From Saccharomycopsis crataegensis (Eukaryota > Ascomycota > Saccharomycetes > Ascoideales > Saccharomycopsidaceae): a stretch of DNA of 64,000 nt. Shown in pieces: positions 63,878-64,000 of this stretch. The DNA is taken from the NCBI RefSeq assembly GCF_037102585.1, contig NW_027043829.1, positions 1,736,001 through 1,800,000 on the forward strand, in the 5' to 3' direction. A program made the translations under genes and the position numbers. The notes beneath the pieces were generated by a model that did no database searches, was not told the DNA's origin, and saw nothing but the letters and a program-made list of their open reading frames with translations. Every line of letters begins with the position of its first letter. The stretch's first letter is position 1.

Positions 63878-64000
63878 TCATACAACTGCGGTATTCATTC
63901 TGTCATTTAGCAAATTATTGAGACTTTCTTCAAACATAGTTTGTTCTTCTTCAGTTTCCTCTTCCCAAGAAATGTTCCATACTCTTTTTATGATGGTGAT
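63878..64000 (-). CDS. C-terminal end of an unidentified gene (runs off the window)
   Basis: The frame is open from the window edge to a TGA at 63878-63880 and encodes 40 residues, including KRVWNISWEEETEEEQTMFE and ending RMNTAVV. The mixed charged/hydrophobic composition and the position convergent with RPC40 suggest a real C terminus. I do not recognise the protein. Forty codons can be open by chance, so this is tentative. Confidence 0.45.
   Translation of the reverse strand: MTIIKRVWNISWEEETEEEQTMFEESLNNLLNDRMNTAVV

Noticed and set aside
1-64000. Point centromere or CRISPR-like array
   Set aside because: No CDEI-AT-CDEIII arrangement and no spaced direct repeats were found by eye.

Overview
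The window is 64 kb of nuclear DNA from a budding yeast (Saccharomycotina). The genes are closely packed and mostly intronless, and the DNA is AT-rich with many poly(A)/poly(T) tracts. Its few introns carry GTATGT donors and TACTAAC (or AACTAAC) branch points. The gene content is typical of the group: a Pir-type wall protein, Ssq1, Amn1, Lcl2 and a Pho85 cyclin. CTG codons are scarce. Those I checked lie in hydrophobic contexts, which favours leucine without proving it. I see no rRNA, CRISPR array, LTR element or other recognisable transposon, and no complete new multi-gene system.

Layout. 1-3491: gene-free, ending in the promoter of a Pir-like cell-wall gene (3492-4406). 5001-12380: BPH1 (+). 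12608-17568: RBA50, HOM3 and RRP43, all on minus. 18029-22159: UBP12 (+), convergent with SEC26 (-, 22624-25587). 26771-26944: a very small secreted GPI-type protein (-). About 2.2 kb of promoter separates it from the divergent AMN1 (+, 29159-32104). 33028-33414: a RidA-family gene (+). 33866-41985: a minus-strand block of an LGE1-like gene, an unknown gene, PFK2, a second unknown and a DFG5/DCW1-type mannosidase. 42469-46813: DLT1-like, a PCL5-like cyclin and SSQ1 (+). 47089-51125: SIN3 (-), with three introns crowded at its 5' end. 51392-53521: CDC45 (-), divergent from LCL2 (+, one intron). 54513-56528: a large rhomboid protease (-). 57899-57992: an intron-containing tRNA-Ile(AAU). 58531-61905: a TBC-domain protein that seems to lack both catalytic fingers. 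62541-63560: RPC40. 63878-64000: the C-terminal end of an unidentified minus-strand gene.

There is no operon logic. The genes cover housekeeping work (glycolysis, aspartate-family amino acids, COPI traffic, exosome, Pol I/III, replication, mitochondrial Fe-S assembly, chromatin) and the cell surface (Pir-like protein, tiny GPI protein, GH76 mannosidase). Readable regulation includes a perfect Gcn4 site upstream of HOM3 and two MluI cell-cycle boxes in the CDC45/LCL2 promoter. The divergent CDC45-LCL2 pair matches the S. cerevisiae arrangement (YLR103C-YLR104W). BPH1 and RRP43, close neighbours on S. cerevisiae chromosome III, are also close here but with different genes between them.

The items most worth a second look are the three-intron 5' end of SIN3, the intron in tRNA-Ile(AAU), the 57-residue GPI mini-glycoprotein, the apparently inactive TBC protein, the Pir-like protein without Pir repeats, and several GC-rich islands in otherwise AT-rich intergenic DNA.
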